64,000 bases of DNA from CAWKOH01 sp963851245 (GCA_963851245.1 CAWKOH010000010.1:62001-126000), one strand, 5' to 3'. Counted from the first letter of the stretch, positions 17,655 through 27,812 are shown. Notes: a model not told the origin generated them from the letters alone. Program-made: numbers and translations.

Positions 17655-19610
17655 ATGTGGCAATTCGTCGTCGCAGGTCTGGTGCTGGGAGGGATATACG
17701 CCATATCTGCGGCTGGAATAGTCGTGACGTACCTCTCGGCCGGTATCTTGAATTTCGCGTTCGGGGCGCTTGCCTTCTTTGTCGCGCGCTTCTACTACTA
17801 CCTGCGAGTACAGCAGCATTGGGGAATTCCCGAAGCGGCGGTAGTAGCGCTGGTATTCGTTGCCCCTGCACTCGGGGTATCCCTCTACCTTGTACTGTTT
17901 CGTTTTCTCCGTCTTTCGTCGACCTTGATCAAGGTCGTGGTGACCCTGGGATTGAGTGTCACGATTCCGCCACTCGCGGCGCTGGCCTTCGGTAACCAGA
18001 CCATTCTCAGCGCCCCTGGATTGGCGCCGGAGCCAGTCAAAGTCTTCCACTTCATTGGCGTTCCCGTCACGATGGACCAGATCATCGTTTACGGATCCGT
18101 CATCCTGGTGCTTGTCGTCGGCGCTTGGATCATCCGTTACACCGACATCGGTCTCCAGGTTCGGGCGATGGTGGACTCCCCGGCTATGACGTCCCTGACG
18201 GGGACGAACCCGACCGCCGTGTCGGTCGGCGTGTGGGGCGCCAGCATCTTCCTGGCCGGGTTGGCGGGAGTTCTGTCGGCGCCGATCATCGGTTTGTCGT
18301 CGGGCGACTACACCCTGCTTATGGCGTCTGCTTTCGCCGCCGTCATCGCCGCCCGGCTACGGAGCGTTCCGATTGCCGTCATTGTCGGTCTCCTCATGGG
18401 CATCGCCGGTTCGCTGGTACTCCACTATCTCCCGCCGAGCAGTTCCTTTACGGCGGCCATAATCCCCAGTATTCCGTTCATTGTGACTGCAGTGTTCCTG
18501 CTCTTTCACATCTTGCGGGGCGGGTCCGTCGACGAAGCAGCCGGTGTCGGCGGAGCCTTGGATCGCGCTATCAGCGTTCAGTCCGAGGTGGTGAAGCCGG
18601 GTGACAGGCGGTTGGGCTGGGCTCCCGCGATTGCAGGCCTGGCTGTGGTGGCCGTCCTGCCACTTGTGCTGCATGGGCTGTGGATAGGTCTCGTGGCCGG
18701 CGGAATCTGTTACGGAGTCCTGTTCCTCTCCTTCAGCTTGGTCGTCGGTGACGGAGGCATGGTCTGGCTGTGCATGGCCACCTTTGCGGGTGTCGGCGGC
18801 TTACTCACCGGCCAGCTGGCCGGGAAACACGGATGGCCTGTCCTGCTTAGTGTCTTCTTGGGCGGGGTGGTGGCGGCACCGATGGGAGTCATGATCGGCG
18901 CGTTGACAATCCGCATGGGAGAAATGTACGTCGCTCTCGTGACCTTGACCTTTGGTCTGTTGATGGAGAATCTGGTTTTCACCCGGAGCATCTTCGTGAA
19001 TGGTGGTACCGGGGTGTTCCTCAATCCGCCTCAGTTTGCCCAGAGCCAAAGGGTGCTGGCCTACCTGGCACTCGGGATATTCGTCATAGTGGCGCTATTT
19101 ATCGCCAACCTTCGGCGATCAACGATGGGGATGGCTCTAACTGCCGTTCGCGCCAGCGAATCAGCGGCCAAGACGATGGGCCTCAGCGTGGTGCAGAGCA
19201 AGCTGATGGTCGCTGCGCTGGCCTCATTCGTCGCTGGGGTCGGCGGAGCCCTTTTGGCTGTCCAGCAGGGCTTGGCGAACTCATCGAACTATGCGACGCT
19301 GGCGGGTGTCCTCTGGCTCGCGGTACTGGTCACCCAGGGCATCCGATCCAACGTGGCGGCCTTGATCGCCGGCCTCAGCCTCACCCTCTCTGGCGGATTG
19401 GCCTTGGAATTCTTTCCTCCCTGGTTTGCGCAGTTGCCGCCGATCCTCTTCGGACTCGGCGCTATTTTACTGGCCACGAATCCCGATGGTCTTCTAGCGA
19501 TGCAGGCTCGTCAGCTTCGCTCCATTGCGGCCAAGCAGGCCGATAGGAGGTCTAGCCGGCAGTCCACGGTCACGGAGGAGCCACCGGTGCAGATGGGAGT
19601 ATCCGGATGA
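17655..19610 (+). CDS. Branched-chain amino-acid-type ABC permease, LivH-LivM fusion
   Basis: A 651-aa inner-membrane protein with two permease halves. Residues about 1-290 are LivH-like (GLVLGGIYAISAAGIVVTYL, GILNFAFGALAFFVARFYYY). A charged linker (about 290-330, VDEAAGVGGALDRAISVQ) joins them. Residues about 335-625 are LivM-like (VRASESAAKTMGLSVVQSKL carries the coupling-helix EAA-type loop). More than a dozen hydrophobic helices are visible. The fusion is common in actinobacteria. It overlaps the next gene by 4 nt (ATGA). HAAT-family importers carry branched-chain amino acids but also aromatic and other carboxylates; the catabolic setting favours the latter. Confidence 0.93.
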   Translation: MWQFVVAGLVLGGIYAISAAGIVVTYLSAGILNFAFGALAFFVARFYYYLRVQQHWGIPEAAVVALVFVAPALGVSLYLVLFRFLRLSSTLIKVVVTLGLSVTIPPLAALAFGNQTILSAPGLAPEPVKVFHFIGVPVTMDQIIVYGSVILVLVVGAWIIRYTDIGLQVRAMVDSPAMTSLTGTNPTAVSVGVWGASIFLAGLAGVLSAPIIGLSSGDYTLLMASAFAAVIAARLRSVPIAVIVGLLMGIAGSLVLHYLPPSSSFTAAIIPSIPFIVTAVFLLFHILRGGSVDEAAGVGGALDRAISVQSEVVKPGDRRLGWAPAIAGLAVVAVLPLVLHGLWIGLVAGGICYGVLFLSFSLVVGDGGMVWLCMATFAGVGGLLTGQLAGKHGWPVLLSVFLGGVVAAPMGVMIGALTIRMGEMYVALVTLTFGLLMENLVFTRSIFVNGGTGVFLNPPQFAQSQRVLAYLALGIFVIVALFIANLRRSTMGMALTAVRASESAAKTMGLSVVQSKLMVAALASFVAGVGGALLAVQQGLANSSNYATLAGVLWLAVLVTQGIRSNVAALIAGLSLTLSGGLALEFFPPWFAQLPPILFGLGAILLATNPDGLLAMQARQLRSIAAKQADRRSSRQSTVTEEPPVQMGVSG

Positions 19611-20437
19611 CGAGACCGGACGCTGCCACGCCCGTCCTCGAGGCGAATCAGATAGTCGTCCGGTTCGGCGGATTGATGGCCCTTAGCGGGGTGGACCTCA
19701 AGATCCCTCCAACCTCATTGATAGGACTCATCGGACCGAACGGCGCCGGCAAGAGCACCATGTTCAACGTCTGCTCGGGTCTGCTCAAGCCGGCGCGAGG
19801 AGAGGTTCGCCTGGCCGGAGAGATCGTCACGAGCAAGTCACCCCAGATGCGCGCCCGTCTCGGTCTGGCCCGTACCTTCCAGCATCCAGAGGTGTTCTCC
19901 GGGCTGACCGTTCGCGAACACCTCATTCTTGCCTACCGAGTGCGCCATCAGCGGTCCACGATCTGGAAGGACATGTTCAGGCCGAGAGGCTTCAAGAGGC
20001 CCAACCGGACCGAGAGGGACCGGACGGATTTCCTGCTGAACCTTTTGAAGCTCGAGGGCATCGCCGACAGGCTCGTTGACACTCTGCCGCTCGGCACCAT
20101 TCGGCTGGTCGAGATCGGTCGTGCGCTGGCTACCGAACCCAAGCTGATCTTGCTGGACGAACCGCTCTCGGGTCTAGACACCCATGAAGCAAACGGACTC
20201 GCCGTCGCCCTGCAGCGAGCTGTCGTTGAGGACAGCACATCCCTGCTGTTAGTCGAGCACGATGCGGCGATGGTGCTGAGCTTGTGCAGTGAAGTATACG
20301 TGCTCGACTTTGGCCAGCTAATCGCCCACGGCTCAGCCGAACAGATCCGCAACGATGAAGCGGTTAAGCAGGCCTACCTTGGCGACACCTCCCACAAAAG
20401 TCCGATCCGGGGCGAGGCACCAAGTCGGGCCCGTTGA
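19607..20437 (+). CDS. ABC transporter ATP-binding protein, LivG type
   Basis: A 276-aa cytoplasmic ATPase. Walker A is GPNGAGKS near residues 44-51; Walker B is LILLDEP near 180-186; the switch His lies in LLVEHDAAMV. The ABC signature is degenerate, LPLGTIR instead of LSGGQ, a variant seen in LivG-like proteins. Its start overlaps the permease stop and the next gene begins 3 nt after its stop, so the three form a tight operon. Confidence 0.93.
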   Translation: MTRPDAATPVLEANQIVVRFGGLMALSGVDLKIPPTSLIGLIGPNGAGKSTMFNVCSGLLKPARGEVRLAGEIVTSKSPQMRARLGLARTFQHPEVFSGLTVREHLILAYRVRHQRSTIWKDMFRPRGFKRPNRTERDRTDFLLNLLKLEGIADRLVDTLPLGTIRLVEIGRALATEPKLILLDEPLSGLDTHEANGLAVALQRAVVEDSTSLLLVEHDAAMVLSLCSEVYVLDFGQLIAHGSAEQIRNDEAVKQAYLGDTSHKSPIRGEAPSRAR

Positions 20438-20440
20438 GCC

Positions 20441-21178
20441 GTGTCCGGTAATCCCCCAACAGAACCTTCCCTCTTGAGGGTAACCGACCTCGAGGTCCGC
20501 TACGGTAACGCTCGAGCGCTATCCGGGGTTTCGATCGATCTCCCGCCGTCCGGGATTGTCGCGCTTCTAGGTCCGAACGGGGCAGGTAAGAGCACGCTCG
20601 GTCGAGCCATCTCAGGACTTATCCCGGTCAAGTCGGGAAGCATCGTGTTCAACGGCACGCCCATAATGGGTTGGCCGGCCCACAAGCGGAGTCGGGCAGG
20701 GATCGCCTACATACCGGAAGGTCGAGGGATTTTCCCGGGCCTATCGGTCATCGACAACCTGGGGATGGCCTGCCGTCAAGCTGGAGGAAAACCCGAACGC
20801 GGGGCGGCGATCGCTCGGGCCCTCGAACTGTTCCCGCAGCTGGCAATCCGGCGGCACCAACAGGCGGGAAGTCTTTCGGGCGGGGAACAGCAAATGCTCG
20901 CCCTGGCCCGAGCACTTGCCGTTGCGCCGAACCTTCTTATCGCCGACGAGATGTCGCTCGGGCTCGCACCCCTCGTCGTCGACGCCGTTTTCTCCAAGCT
21001 CGTGGAGGCTTCTACCCGCGGCATAACCGTCCTGCTCATAGAGCAGTTTGTCCAAAGAGCGTTGGAGATGGCCGATCAATGTGTCATCGTCCAGCGGGGG
21101 CGGGTTGCGTGGTCCGGCCCCGCCTCAGCAGCCAGCGACGAGATCATGGAGAGTTATCTTGGCCAGGAGCAGCCCTGA
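20441..21178 (+). CDS. ABC transporter ATP-binding protein, LivF type
   Basis: A 245-aa ATPase starting at GTG 20441. It has Walker A GPNGAGKS (about 43-50), Q-loop region YIPEGRGIFPGLSV, a full signature LSGGEQQ, and Walker B LLIADEMSLGL. The E in ADEM is the usual LivF position. It is the last gene of the importer operon and ends 10 nt before the convergent lipoprotein gene. Confidence 0.93.
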   Translation: MSGNPPTEPSLLRVTDLEVRYGNARALSGVSIDLPPSGIVALLGPNGAGKSTLGRAISGLIPVKSGSIVFNGTPIMGWPAHKRSRAGIAYIPEGRGIFPGLSVIDNLGMACRQAGGKPERGAAIARALELFPQLAIRRHQQAGSLSGGEQQMLALARALAVAPNLLIADEMSLGLAPLVVDAVFSKLVEASTRGITVLLIEQFVQRALEMADQCVIVQRGRVAWSGPASAASDEIMESYLGQEQP

Positions 21179-21188
21179 CAACGGGGAA

Positions 21189-22496
21189 TCAGGCTTTGAA
21201 AGTCACCTTCTGCCCGCAGATAGTCCCGCCACCGGCCGGAACATCGACGAACTGATTGTTGGTGACCTGGACGAATCCACCTTGCTGGCACACTTGGGCA
21301 GGGAAGTTACCGCTTAGATAGTTGAAGTCGACAGGAGTCGGAAAGAGCCCCCCCATGGTGTAGCTGCTGTCGGTGCGCAGGCTCTGTTCGAAGGACTGAC
21401 GTGTCGGGTTCAGGCCGGCTACGCGTAAGCCCTCGATCATAACGTCGACAGAGTCCCAACCGTTCATGAGGTTCCCGTCAGGGACGCCCCCTTTGTACGT
21501 TGGGTCGACTGATTGCAACTGATTCTCGAACTGGACGACGGCCTGCCACTGGGGACCAGAGCCATGGTTCGGGATTCCAGACGTGTAGGTCCCTTGGAGA
21601 GCCTGCGAGACGGTCGGGTCGGCGAAGATCGAGGGTGTACCGGTCGTGAAGTAGTACTGCTTGATATTCAAACCGGCGTTACGGATGGCCTTGGCCAGCG
21701 CGATGGCAGTCGGTTCCGCGAAGGCTGCAACGACTCCGTTACACCCAGCCTGCTTGATCTGAAGCACTTCCGCAGTGAAGTCCGCTGCACCGAAGGGAAC
21801 GGAGTAGTTGGCGTAACAGATCTGAATTCCGAGTGGCGAACCCATTTGCGCTATAAATTTCGCGTTCTTCTCAGCCGACGGAATCCCGTATGAGAGATTG
21901 GCCAACTTCGTCATACCGATCTGGCGGAAAAACTTGTCTTCGGTGTTGTACTGATAGCTCTTGCCGTTGTAGTCGGAGAGCGTAGGCAGCGCGTAGGCGA
22001 ACATGTTCGACGAGGTCCCCCATTCCGGTCCGTCGAAGCCGAATCCGGTCACCGGAATGTTCTTATGGGTCAAGAAGGGAGCCGCGGTGTACAACACGTC
22101 GGAGGTAGACACGACACCGAACACGGGCCGCTGGGCCAGCAACTGCGCGGCCGCCGAAGCGTCCGTCGGGTTGGTCTCGTCGTCCTCGACCACCAGCTTC
22201 AGTTGCCGTCCGTCGATGCCGCCGTGAGCGTTCTGATACGCCACTCTGTCCTTGGCGCCCTGAGCGAACGCTGGCACTCCGGCGGGGCCAGTGTTGTCGG
22301 CAATCATGCCAATCGTGATCGTGGTCGGCGTAATCCCTGGCGCACTCGCGCTGAGCTTTCCAGCCGCGCTGCCGGACGCGGTGGAAGGGCTCGAACCGCC
22401 ACCCGCCGTGCGGCTACTGGAACCGCAGCCGGCGGCGAGCAGGGATATCACCGCAACCCCGGCAGCCAAAGGCCTGAGGCGCTTCCCGAAGTTCAT
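21189..22496 (-). CDS. ABC transporter substrate-binding lipoprotein (LivK/HAAT type)
   Basis: A 435-aa exported protein. A signal peptide of about 23 residues ends in the lipobox LLAAGC, followed by a Ser/Gly-rich linker. The periplasmic-binding fold then begins with ITIGMIADNTGPAGVPAFAQ and contains KLVVEDDETNPTDASAAAQL. It is probably the receptor for the LivHM-LivG-LivF importer encoded convergently next door. On its own strand it follows an amidohydrolase gene by 109 nt. Specificity cannot be read from sequence. Confidence 0.92.
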   Translation of the reverse strand: MNFGKRLRPLAAGVAVISLLAAGCGSSSRTAGGGSSPSTASGSAAGKLSASAPGITPTTITIGMIADNTGPAGVPAFAQGAKDRVAYQNAHGGIDGRQLKLVVEDDETNPTDASAAAQLLAQRPVFGVVSTSDVLYTAAPFLTHKNIPVTGFGFDGPEWGTSSNMFAYALPTLSDYNGKSYQYNTEDKFFRQIGMTKLANLSYGIPSAEKNAKFIAQMGSPLGIQICYANYSVPFGAADFTAEVLQIKQAGCNGVVAAFAEPTAIALAKAIRNAGLNIKQYYFTTGTPSIFADPTVSQALQGTYTSGIPNHGSGPQWQAVVQFENQLQSVDPTYKGGVPDGNLMNGWDSVDVMIEGLRVAGLNPTRQSFEQSLRTDSSYTMGGLFPTPVDFNYLSGNFPAQVCQQGGFVQVTNNQFVDVPAGGGTICGQKVTFKA

Positions 22497-22605
22497 CGAC
22501 TCTTAACCCCCCAATCGAAAGCCTATGACAGCTATTCAGCAGTCGATCATAGCGACACAGGACGTAGATGTCTTGGCCAATTTCTGATATCGACCCAGGG
22601 CGACT

Positions 22606-23823
22606 TCATGCAAAAGTGAGCTGACGAGCGTTGTCTCGCATGATCTGCCGTTGAAGGTTGATCGGAAGCCCCTCGAGTTGGGCCAGGTACTGCTTGGGCT
22701 CGGCGAATCCCTCGGCGTGAGGCCAATCCGAGCCAAACAGCAATCGCTCCGCCGGCATGTACTCGAGAAGCCGCTCGACGCGGTCCTGGGTGAAGGGTGT
22801 CACCCAGACATGCTCCCGGAACACCTCTACGAGGTCCCTGCGAACCAATCGACTGAGCATGCGCAAGGTGTTCTGCGCCTCGGGAACCCATAGCGCACCG
22901 TTCTCGATGCTGGCGAGGCGGAGCCTCGGGTGCCGGTCGAAGAGCCCGTGGTAGACCAGAGCACAGTAAAAATCGTGAATCAGCCTGTGGCTCATAACCG
23001 CGCCCACGAACGGCTCATAGAAATTGAGCGACGACACATCCCCTTGCTTCCGCCGGCTTTCGTAGCCCCAGGAGCGTGCGACCGCGTTCTCCACGTCGCG
23101 GTAACCATCGTCAAATCCGGGATGGTTCGCGACGACCAGATTCGCCTCGGCAACACGCGCCCAGAACCCGTCGAAAGCTGGATCGGCGGGAGAGCGCCAG
23201 CCGTACTCAGTGAACACCGGTCCCGGCCGCACGGCGATAAGCCGGACGCCGTGATCAATGGCCCATTCGAGTTCCTCGATCGCGAAGTCCAGGTCTGAGA
23301 GGGTCAGGTAGGCGGCCGAGAAAATCCGGCTGTGGTACGCAAAGCCCCATTCGTCATCGATCCACCGGTTGAAGGCGCGAAAGATGTCCAGGATGGCCGG
23401 GATGTCGGGCTGCATCGGCCCCTCCATGCAGACGCCCTGCGATGGAAACATCCAAACCGCCTCGACGCCCTGCTCATCCATAACCTGCAGTCGAGCATCT
23501 CTATTGAACCATTCCGGGTGCGCCTTCGGGTCCTCGGCCATGAGTGCGGCGTTGATCGAGGCTCGTTCTTTTCCGGCGAAGTAGTCGTGGAGGGCGCCCG
23601 GCTTCGGCCGCGGGTTGGCGTCGCCGGGTCCGGGGATCCAGGGATGAAGATCGCCGTGAACGACATAACGCAGTTTCCCGTCGAGTTCGCGCACGACCAC
23701 GCCGCGGTCGGCGAACTCCGGGCTGCGGTAGCGAGTGAAGGCGTCGGTCGACTCCCAATAGTGGTTGTCGGCATCGAATACCGTGCCAATCACCTTGTGC
23801 CCGTCGTCCATCGCGGCCTCCAT
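22606..23823 (-). CDS. Amidohydrolase family protein, DADNH subgroup
   Basis: About 405 aa. It belongs to the subgroup with FDADNHYWES at the N-terminus, PSQGVCMEGPMQPD around residue 130, VVANHPGFDDGYRDV (middle metal His) and LFGSDWPHAEG near 370. It is a close paralogue of the proteins at 25748 and 53720 but has no deacylase gene directly beside it on the same strand; the deacylase at 24011 is divergent, 187 nt away. An internal ATG four codons in is also possible, with GGAGG just before it. Confidence 0.9.
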   Translation of the reverse strand: MEAAMDDGHKVIGTVFDADNHYWESTDAFTRYRSPEFADRGVVVRELDGKLRYVVHGDLHPWIPGPGDANPRPKPGALHDYFAGKERASINAALMAEDPKAHPEWFNRDARLQVMDEQGVEAVWMFPSQGVCMEGPMQPDIPAILDIFRAFNRWIDDEWGFAYHSRIFSAAYLTLSDLDFAIEELEWAIDHGVRLIAVRPGPVFTEYGWRSPADPAFDGFWARVAEANLVVANHPGFDDGYRDVENAVARSWGYESRRKQGDVSSLNFYEPFVGAVMSHRLIHDFYCALVYHGLFDRHPRLRLASIENGALWVPEAQNTLRMLSRLVRRDLVEVFREHVWVTPFTQDRVERLLEYMPAERLLFGSDWPHAEGFAEPKQYLAQLEGLPINLQRQIMRDNARQLTFA

Positions 23824-23863
23824 CGATCCCCCCGGTTGATCGGCCCTCGCCAGGCTACGTTAC

Positions 23864-23881
23864 TTGCTAGTTGCTTAGCAA
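23864..23881. promoter_or_regulatory. Inverted repeat between divergent amidohydrolase and deacylase genes
   Basis: TTGCTA (23864-23869) and TAGCAA (23876-23881) are perfect arms around GTTGCT. The site sits in the 187-nt divergent gap and looks like an operator. A related dyad occurs at 40960-40979 before another amidohydrolase. Confidence 0.45.
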
Positions 23882-24010
23882 CACCCGGTCGGACGGAGCG
23901 ATCCGGCCCCTCGGCCAACTTATTCGCTGGGCACCCAACAAGTCAGGTAGGCTGCAATCCAGCGGAAACTGCGCGGTGCAGCTCCGACAAAGCGGACAAA
24001 GGGGAGGGCC

Positions 24011-25735
24011 ATGCCGAAGCTCGACATCGTTATCAAGGGCGGCACGGTCATGGACGGTTTGCAGACGCCGCGCTACAAGGCGGACGTGGGCATCGTCGAC
24101 GGGCGGATCGCGACGATCGGGCGCATCGATGCGGCGGACGGCGCTGAAGTGGTCGATGCTTCGAGGCGGATCGTGGCTCCTGGCTTTGTCGATCTTCATA
24201 CCCACTATGACAGCCAGGTGTTCTGGGATCCGTGGTGCACCATGTCGGGCTGGCACGGCGTGACAAGCGTGGTGATCGGGAATTGCGGGTTCGGGTTCGC
24301 TCCTTGCCGGCCGGAGGATCGGGATCGGGCCATGCTGACGGTGTCGCGCAATGAGGCGGTGCCGTTGAAGACCATGAGGGCCGGGATGCCGTGGGACTGG
24401 GTGACGTTCCCGGAGTTCCTCGATAGCGTGGACCGCACTCCCAAAGGGGTCAACGTGATGGCGTTCGTGCCCCTCGCTCCGCTGTATGCCTATGTGGCCG
24501 GCGTGGACAACGCCAAGGCTTACCGGGTGACCGACGAGCAGCTGGAGCAGATGTGTCGGCTGCTGGTGGAGGGGATGGCAGCCGGTGGTTGCGGGTTTAG
24601 CGCCCAGATCGCCGGAGAGGTCGGCAACGTACAGCTGGACTTCGACGGGACCCCGATGGTGACCGACTGCATGACCGAACGGGAGGTGGTGGCCTTCTCG
24701 CGGGCCATGGGATCGCTCGGTCGGGGGGTAGCGCAGCTGACCGGTTCGCTGGACATCGCCGCCTTGATGGCCCGTGAGAGCGGCCGTCCCATCATCTGGA
24801 ACGCCCTGCTGGCCGACGGGGCCCTCAATCAGCACGGCGGGGCCAAGTACACCCATCGGGACGCGCTCAAGCAGCTGGCCTACCTCAACGAGGAGGAAGG
24901 GCTGCGGGTCTTCGCCCAGGCTCTCACTACCAACTTCGTGTCGGAGTTCACCCTGGAGGAGTACAACCTGGCCGACACCGTCCCGTGCTGGAAGGAAGCC
25001 TGCCTGGGCACGGTCGATGAGAAGATGGTGAAGTTCGCCGACCCGGTACGCCGGCAGGCCATGAAAGAGGTACACGAGGAGCGGGGCGGCCTGTTCGGAG
25101 CCGGCTATGACCTGACCAACATCAAGATCCACTGGATCTCTAGCGACGTGCCCCACGCCCAGGAGCTCAAGGAAAAGTACGAGGGGTTCTATATCGGCGA
25201 AGTGGCAGCCCGGGAGGGCAAGCACGAGATAGACGCCTTTCTGGATGTGGCCGTGGCCGGGCAGCTGCGAGTCGGCTTCGCCACCCCCATGATGAAGACC
25301 CCGCCGGAATCTATGAAGGAGATCGCCACCTCCCCGGTGGCCCTACCCGGGGTGAGCGACGGCGGCGCCCACACCAAATTTGTGACCACCGCCCGCTATC
25401 CCACCGAGTTACTCGGCTACTGGGTTCGCGAACACCAGATCATGTCCCTGGAAGAAGCCCACTGGCGGCTCTCCTACTACCCGGCCGTGGCCGCCGGGCT
25501 CAAAGGGCGGGGATTCCTGGCCGAAGGCGCCCCCGCCGACGTCGTCGTCTACGACCCCGAGACCATCGACAGCGGCCCCCAGGAACGGGTGTGGGATTAC
25601 CCGGCCGGGGAATGGCGGCTCATCCAGAAGGCCATCGGCTACGACCGCATCATCGTCAACGGCCGCACCACCTTCATCGACGGCGAATGCACCGACGCCA
25701 CCCCTGGCAAGCTGCTCCGTCACGGCACCGACTAA
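24011..25735 (+). CDS. N-acyl-D-amino-acid deacylase-like amidohydrolase (type A)
   Basis: A 574-aa metal-dependent hydrolase with the composite beta-sandwich plus TIM-barrel layout. It has DLHTHYDSQ (His63, His65), GNCGF (Cys92 at the bridging-cysteine position of D-aminoacylases) and VSDGGAH with Asp450. The C-terminal sandwich ends with IIVNGRTTFIDGECT. The YxxHxRxE and SHHK metal-site motifs of true D-aminoacylases are not recognisable. ATG 24011 has GGGGAGGG ahead. The next gene, an Amidohydro_2 protein, starts 12 nt after the stop, so the two are co-transcribed. The paralogue at 51980 is very similar. Confidence 0.9.
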   Translation: MPKLDIVIKGGTVMDGLQTPRYKADVGIVDGRIATIGRIDAADGAEVVDASRRIVAPGFVDLHTHYDSQVFWDPWCTMSGWHGVTSVVIGNCGFGFAPCRPEDRDRAMLTVSRNEAVPLKTMRAGMPWDWVTFPEFLDSVDRTPKGVNVMAFVPLAPLYAYVAGVDNAKAYRVTDEQLEQMCRLLVEGMAAGGCGFSAQIAGEVGNVQLDFDGTPMVTDCMTEREVVAFSRAMGSLGRGVAQLTGSLDIAALMARESGRPIIWNALLADGALNQHGGAKYTHRDALKQLAYLNEEEGLRVFAQALTTNFVSEFTLEEYNLADTVPCWKEACLGTVDEKMVKFADPVRRQAMKEVHEERGGLFGAGYDLTNIKIHWISSDVPHAQELKEKYEGFYIGEVAAREGKHEIDAFLDVAVAGQLRVGFATPMMKTPPESMKEIATSPVALPGVSDGGAHTKFVTTARYPTELLGYWVREHQIMSLEEAHWRLSYYPAVAAGLKGRGFLAEGAPADVVVYDPETIDSGPQERVWDYPAGEWRLIQKAIGYDRIIVNGRTTFIDGECTDATPGKLLRHGTD

Positions 25736-25747
25736 AGGGGAGGGAAG

Positions 25748-26965
25748 GTGACCACTATCAGCCAAGAGATCCCAACCGTCTTCGACGCCGATAACCATTA
25801 CTGGGAGACCACCGACGCCTTCACCCGGCACCGGGATCCGAGGTTCGCCGACCGCGGCGTTGTTCTGCGCGACGTCGGCGGTAAACCCAGGTACTTCTTT
25901 GGGGATCGCATCCATCCCATCGTTCCCGGACCCGGAGATGTCCATCCCCGGCCCCGCCCCGGGGCGCTCTACGAGTACTTCCAGGGCAGGTCCAGCAAGG
26001 CCCGGGTGGGCGACGAACTCGCCTGCGAGGACCCCGCCGCCCACCCCGAGTGGTTCACCCGGGACGCCCGTCTCAAGATCATGGACGCCCAGGGAGTCGA
26101 GGCAGCCTGGCTCTTCCCCTCCCAGGGGGTGTGCATGGAGGGACCCATGCAGCCCGACATCGAGGCGTCCATCGCTGTACTCCGAGCCTTCAACCGCTGG
26201 CTGGAAGAGGACTGGGGCTTCTCCTACCACAACCGCATCTTTGCCGTTCCATTCCTCACCCTCTCCGATCTCGACCAGGCCATAGCCGAGCTCGAATGGT
26301 GTATCGAGCACGGCGCCCGCATCATCACCATCCGCAACGGCCCCGCCTTTACCCCGGAGGGGACCCGATCCCCCGCCGACCCGGCCTTCGACCCGTTCTG
26401 GGCCCGAGTCCAAGAAGCGGGCGTCGTCGTCACGGCCCACGCCGGATTCGAGGACGGCTACGTCGACGTCGCCCAAGCCGTCGCCGGCACCTGGGGCCTC
26501 GCCGCCAGCCAATCGACTCTTACTGATGCGGCCGGCGGGGTCGCCCATCTCACCTACCACCTGATGAAGCACCGGCTCATCCAGGACTTCGCCACCGTCC
26601 TGGTGGCGCACAAACTATTCGAACGCTTTCCCCGCTTACGGTACGCCTACATAGAGAACGGCGCCGACTGGGTCCGTCCCCTTCTCCACACGCTCAAGAT
26701 GCTCCACGGGCAGAACCCGGGGCTGTTCAAGAGCGATCCGGTTGACCAGTTCATAGAACATTGCTGGGTCGCCCCCTTCGTAGAGGACGACGTAGAGGAC
26801 CTGGCCATATACCTACCCGTCGAGCGGATCCTGTTCGGCTCGGACTGGCCCCACGCCGAAGGATTACCAGAGCCCAGAGACTTCTTCACCAACGTCGCCG
26901 CCTTCTCGCTGGAGGACCAGCGGAAGATCATGGTGGAGAACGCCCGAGAGCTCACCTTCGGATAA
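25748..26965 (+). CDS. Amidohydrolase family protein, DADNH subgroup
   Basis: About 405 aa, partner of the preceding deacylase-like gene. Landmarks are FDADNHYWETTDAFTRHRD, PSQGVCMEGPMQPD, VVVTAHAGFEDGYVDV and ILFGSDWPHAEGLPEP. Start GTG 25748 follows GGGGAGGGAAG closely. It converges on the LLM gene 11 nt downstream. The same pair order and spacing recur at 51980-54940, in which the genes are on the minus strand and the Amidohydro_2 gene comes first. Confidence 0.9.
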   Translation: MTTISQEIPTVFDADNHYWETTDAFTRHRDPRFADRGVVLRDVGGKPRYFFGDRIHPIVPGPGDVHPRPRPGALYEYFQGRSSKARVGDELACEDPAAHPEWFTRDARLKIMDAQGVEAAWLFPSQGVCMEGPMQPDIEASIAVLRAFNRWLEEDWGFSYHNRIFAVPFLTLSDLDQAIAELEWCIEHGARIITIRNGPAFTPEGTRSPADPAFDPFWARVQEAGVVVTAHAGFEDGYVDVAQAVAGTWGLAASQSTLTDAAGGVAHLTYHLMKHRLIQDFATVLVAHKLFERFPRLRYAYIENGADWVRPLLHTLKMLHGQNPGLFKSDPVDQFIEHCWVAPFVEDDVEDLAIYLPVERILFGSDWPHAEGLPEPRDFFTNVAAFSLEDQRKIMVENARELTFG

Positions 26966-26975
26966 CGGTTCGGGG

Positions 26976-27812
26976 TCAGTCGATCTGGCCCTCGACCTCC
27001 GAGGGGTCAAGGGAGGCGGCCGCCGACACCGTGGTACTTGCCCTGACGTCAAGCTTCTCCAACTTCGGGACGATCTCGGTACCTAAAAGCTCGATGGTCC
27101 TCATGATCGACTCATGCGAGAGGTGGCCAAACTGGACGTAACAGATGAGCTGATCCACTCCCAGTCCGTGGTACCGCATGATCTTCTCCAGACATTGGTC
27201 CGGATCGCCCACGATGATCATGTCAGCTTCGCTGAACTGATGAGGGTCGAACTTCCCGTCCCGCTGCATCGCCAGGTGCGGGAACATGCGGTCCCGCTGC
27301 TCCTGATCAAAGTGGGGGAATTCCCACTGAAGGGTGAACTCGGCGATGTTCTGGTACCACCACCAGACTGAATCCCATATCCCGTTGCGTTCGCACGCCG
27401 CCATGGACTCGGCGCAATGGACGAGCGTATAGGCGGCGACCTTGTTGGTCGTGACCCGGGTGATGGGCGAGGGCTGCATGATGGCGAATGAAAGCAGTCC
27501 GAGACCCAGCTGGCCCGCTACCGCCGAGCTGCCCTCGCTGGTGGCGGCCATCCAACAGGGCGGATGAGGGTCCTGCACCGGTTTCGGGGTCACCATGCGG
27601 CGCGGGAAGTCGAGGTATTTGCCGTGAAACTCGAAATACTCCTGCTCCCACATCTGGACTATGGCCTCTATGGCCTCTTGCCACTGATCGCGGCTGGTCT
27701 GTCGGTCCACGCCAAACGCCGTCTGCTCCATCGGCGTGGAGCGACCAGTACCCCACTCCACCCTTCCCCCCGAGAGGATGTCGGCAGTGGCAACCTTCTC
27801 GGCCCCCCGCAT
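26976..27812 (-). pseudogene. LLM-class flavin-dependent oxidoreductase, 5'-truncated
   Basis: The 278 residues begin in the middle of the luciferase-like barrel: AEKVATADILSGGRVEWGTG is normally about 110 residues from the start. The frame remains family-like upstream of the ATG (LRLGFGVTLLPRGFTPP), inside the 3' end of the BKACE gene, and then loses similarity. The first three strands and the cofactor-side residues are therefore missing. A protein starting at ATG 27812 could be made but should not fold as a full barrel. The rest, including WYQNIAEFTLQWEF and the C-terminal DQLICYVQFGHLSHESIM, is intact. Confidence 0.75.

Noticed and set aside
23867..25225. Long open frame (452 codons) on the minus strand
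   Set aside because: It is antisense to the deacylase-like gene, has no family-like segments, and is the expected by-product of high third-position GC.
25409..26611. Long open frame (400 codons) on the minus strand
   Set aside because: Antisense to the deacylase end and the DADNH amidohydrolase; low-complexity Gly/Val/Asp composition.
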